DNA from: Candidatus Omnitrophota bacterium
GTDB taxonomy: Bacteria > Omnitrophota > Gorgyraeia > 2-01-FULL-45-10
Length of the DNA stretch: 5,803 nucleotides
Assembly (NCBI GenBank): GCA_030691985.1
Contig: JAUYDB010000257.1
Location: forward strand, 1-5,803
Direction: 5' to 3'
The notes below the pieces were generated by a model, which saw only the letters and a program-made list of their open reading frames with translations, made no database searches and had not been told where the DNA came from. This document shows positions 5,138 to 5,803 of this stretch, in pieces. Positions within the stretch are counted from its first letter, which is position 1. Each line of letters starts with the position of its first letter. The position numbers were made by a program, and so were the translations under genes.

Positions 5138-5803
5138 TTATTTTACTCGGTAGTCTTCCAGCATGTCCTTGATTCGCAGCGGAAGCTCTGCCTCTATATA
5201 GACTGATTCGTTCGAATACTCCTTCTTCCTTACTACGCCGTTCTCATATATAAGATTTATCAGCCCTGGATCGGCAATCGGAATTTTTAGCCTGGCCAGA
5301 GCCACAAAACCGCTCATATGACGCAATATCCTGTCTATCAAGGCGTCAAACCCTTCTCTTTTGACAGCCGATACCGCAAGCGCATCGTTAAAATACACCT
5401 TTGCCCTATCGATCGCGCTCTTTTCCGCGACTTTATCTATCTTGTTCAATACAATAACGCTCGCCACATCTCCCGCGCCTATCTCTTCCAACACTTTATA
5501 TACCGCGTGCGACTGCTCCTTCGCCTTGGGATGGCTTATGTCCACGACGTGCAAAAGAAGGTCCGCGTTCACAACCTCTTCAAGGGTAGCCTTGAACGCC
5601 TCTATAAGGTGGTGCGGAAGGTCGTTTAAGAAACCGACCGTATCGACGAAGAGAACCTTCTGATTGTTCGGCAATATAAATCTTCTTATGGTTGGGTCAA
5701 GAGTCGAGAAGAGCTTATCCTGAACGATAACCCTTGAGTCTGTGAGCGCGTTTAAAAGGGTGGACTTGCCGGCATTTGTATAACCTACTATAGCTATGGT
5801 ATT
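5138..5803 (-). CDS. hflX: GTPase HflX, C-terminal part (5' end outside the window)
   Basis: HflX is a ribosome-associated GTPase that can split stalled or idle 70S ribosomes, notably after heat stress. The 221 visible residues carry the complete G domain. They include the P-loop GYTNAGKST (minus strand, about 5785-5759), switch I STLDPTIRR, G3 DTVGF followed by LNDLPHHLIEAFKATLEE, G4 NKID and G5 SAVK. The combination FSTLDPTIRR / DTVGFLNDLPH is specific to HflX rather than to other Obg-like GTPases. A short C-terminal beta domain ends LRIKDMLEDYRVK. The frame stays open to the window edge, so the N-terminal HflX domain lies beyond it. TTG 5672-5674 is an internal leucine codon, not the start. 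The stop codon is 37 nt from CIRCE, and hflX is probably not under HrcA control, though read-through into the operon is possible. Confidence 0.97.
   Translation of the reverse strand, partial: NTIAIVGYTNAGKSTLLNALTDSRVIVQDKLFSTLDPTIRRFILPNNQKVLFVDTVGFLNDLPHHLIEAFKATLEEVVNADLLLHVVDISHPKAKEQSHAVYKVLEEIGAGDVASVIVLNKIDKVAEKSAIDRAKVYFNDALAVSAVKREGFDALIDRILRHMSGFVALARLKIPIADPGLINLIYENGVVRKKEYSNESVYIEAELPLRIKDMLEDYRVK

Noticed and set aside
5672..5674. TTG as start of a separate 178-residue GTPase
   Set aside because: The frame continues upstream through the HflX P-loop and switch I to the window edge.

Overview
The window holds a bacterial class I heat-shock operon on the minus strand, read from right to left: the 3' part of hflX, a promoter with a perfect CIRCE operator, then hrcA, grpE, dnaK and dnaJ. 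Beyond dnaJ, at the left end, lies a short repeat-rich region and the broken remnant of a CheR-like methyltransferase gene. The organism is clearly bacterial (HrcA/CIRCE control, DnaK/DnaJ/GrpE set, sigma-70-type promoter). The gene order hrcA-grpE-dnaK-dnaJ occurs in Firmicutes and several other phyla. The style of the spacers (arrays of degenerate 7-bp words arranged as palindromes) makes me think of an uncultivated lineage such as Omnitrophota, but this is a weak guess and nothing here proves it.

Layout. 5138-5803: C-terminal 221 residues of the GTPase HflX, cut by the window edge. 5074-5136: TTGACA-16-TAAACT promoter followed at once by TTAGCACTC-N9-GAGTGCTAA (CIRCE). 4311-5048: hrcA, repressor of its own operon, apparently short in its middle part. 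3736-4305: grpE, starting 5 nt after hrcA. 1713-3650: dnaK with a strong ribosome binding site. 432-1601: dnaJ, complete, with no recognisable ribosome binding site. 1-431: no intact gene. It holds a 266-bp unit bounded by 19-bp perfect terminal inverted repeats, nested GC-rich hairpins, a 23-bp perfect palindrome just after dnaJ, tandem repeats, and a CheR-like fragment.

How the genes work together. HrcA bound to CIRCE should block transcription from the promoter downstream of hflX. Upon heat shock HrcA is lost from the DNA and the DnaK-DnaJ-GrpE folding machine is made. DnaJ delivers clients and stimulates ATP hydrolysis by DnaK, and GrpE exchanges the nucleotide.

The least explained parts are the spacers. 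Both longer spacers inside the operon (grpE-dnaK and dnaK-dnaJ) are filled by inverted arrays of 7-bp words, with a different word in each. In the dnaK-dnaJ case the outer 13-bp perfect stem runs from 2 nt after the dnaK stop to 2 nt before the dnaJ start, taking the place where a ribosome binding site should be. These, the short HrcA and the composite repeat unit at 164-429 deserve a second look.
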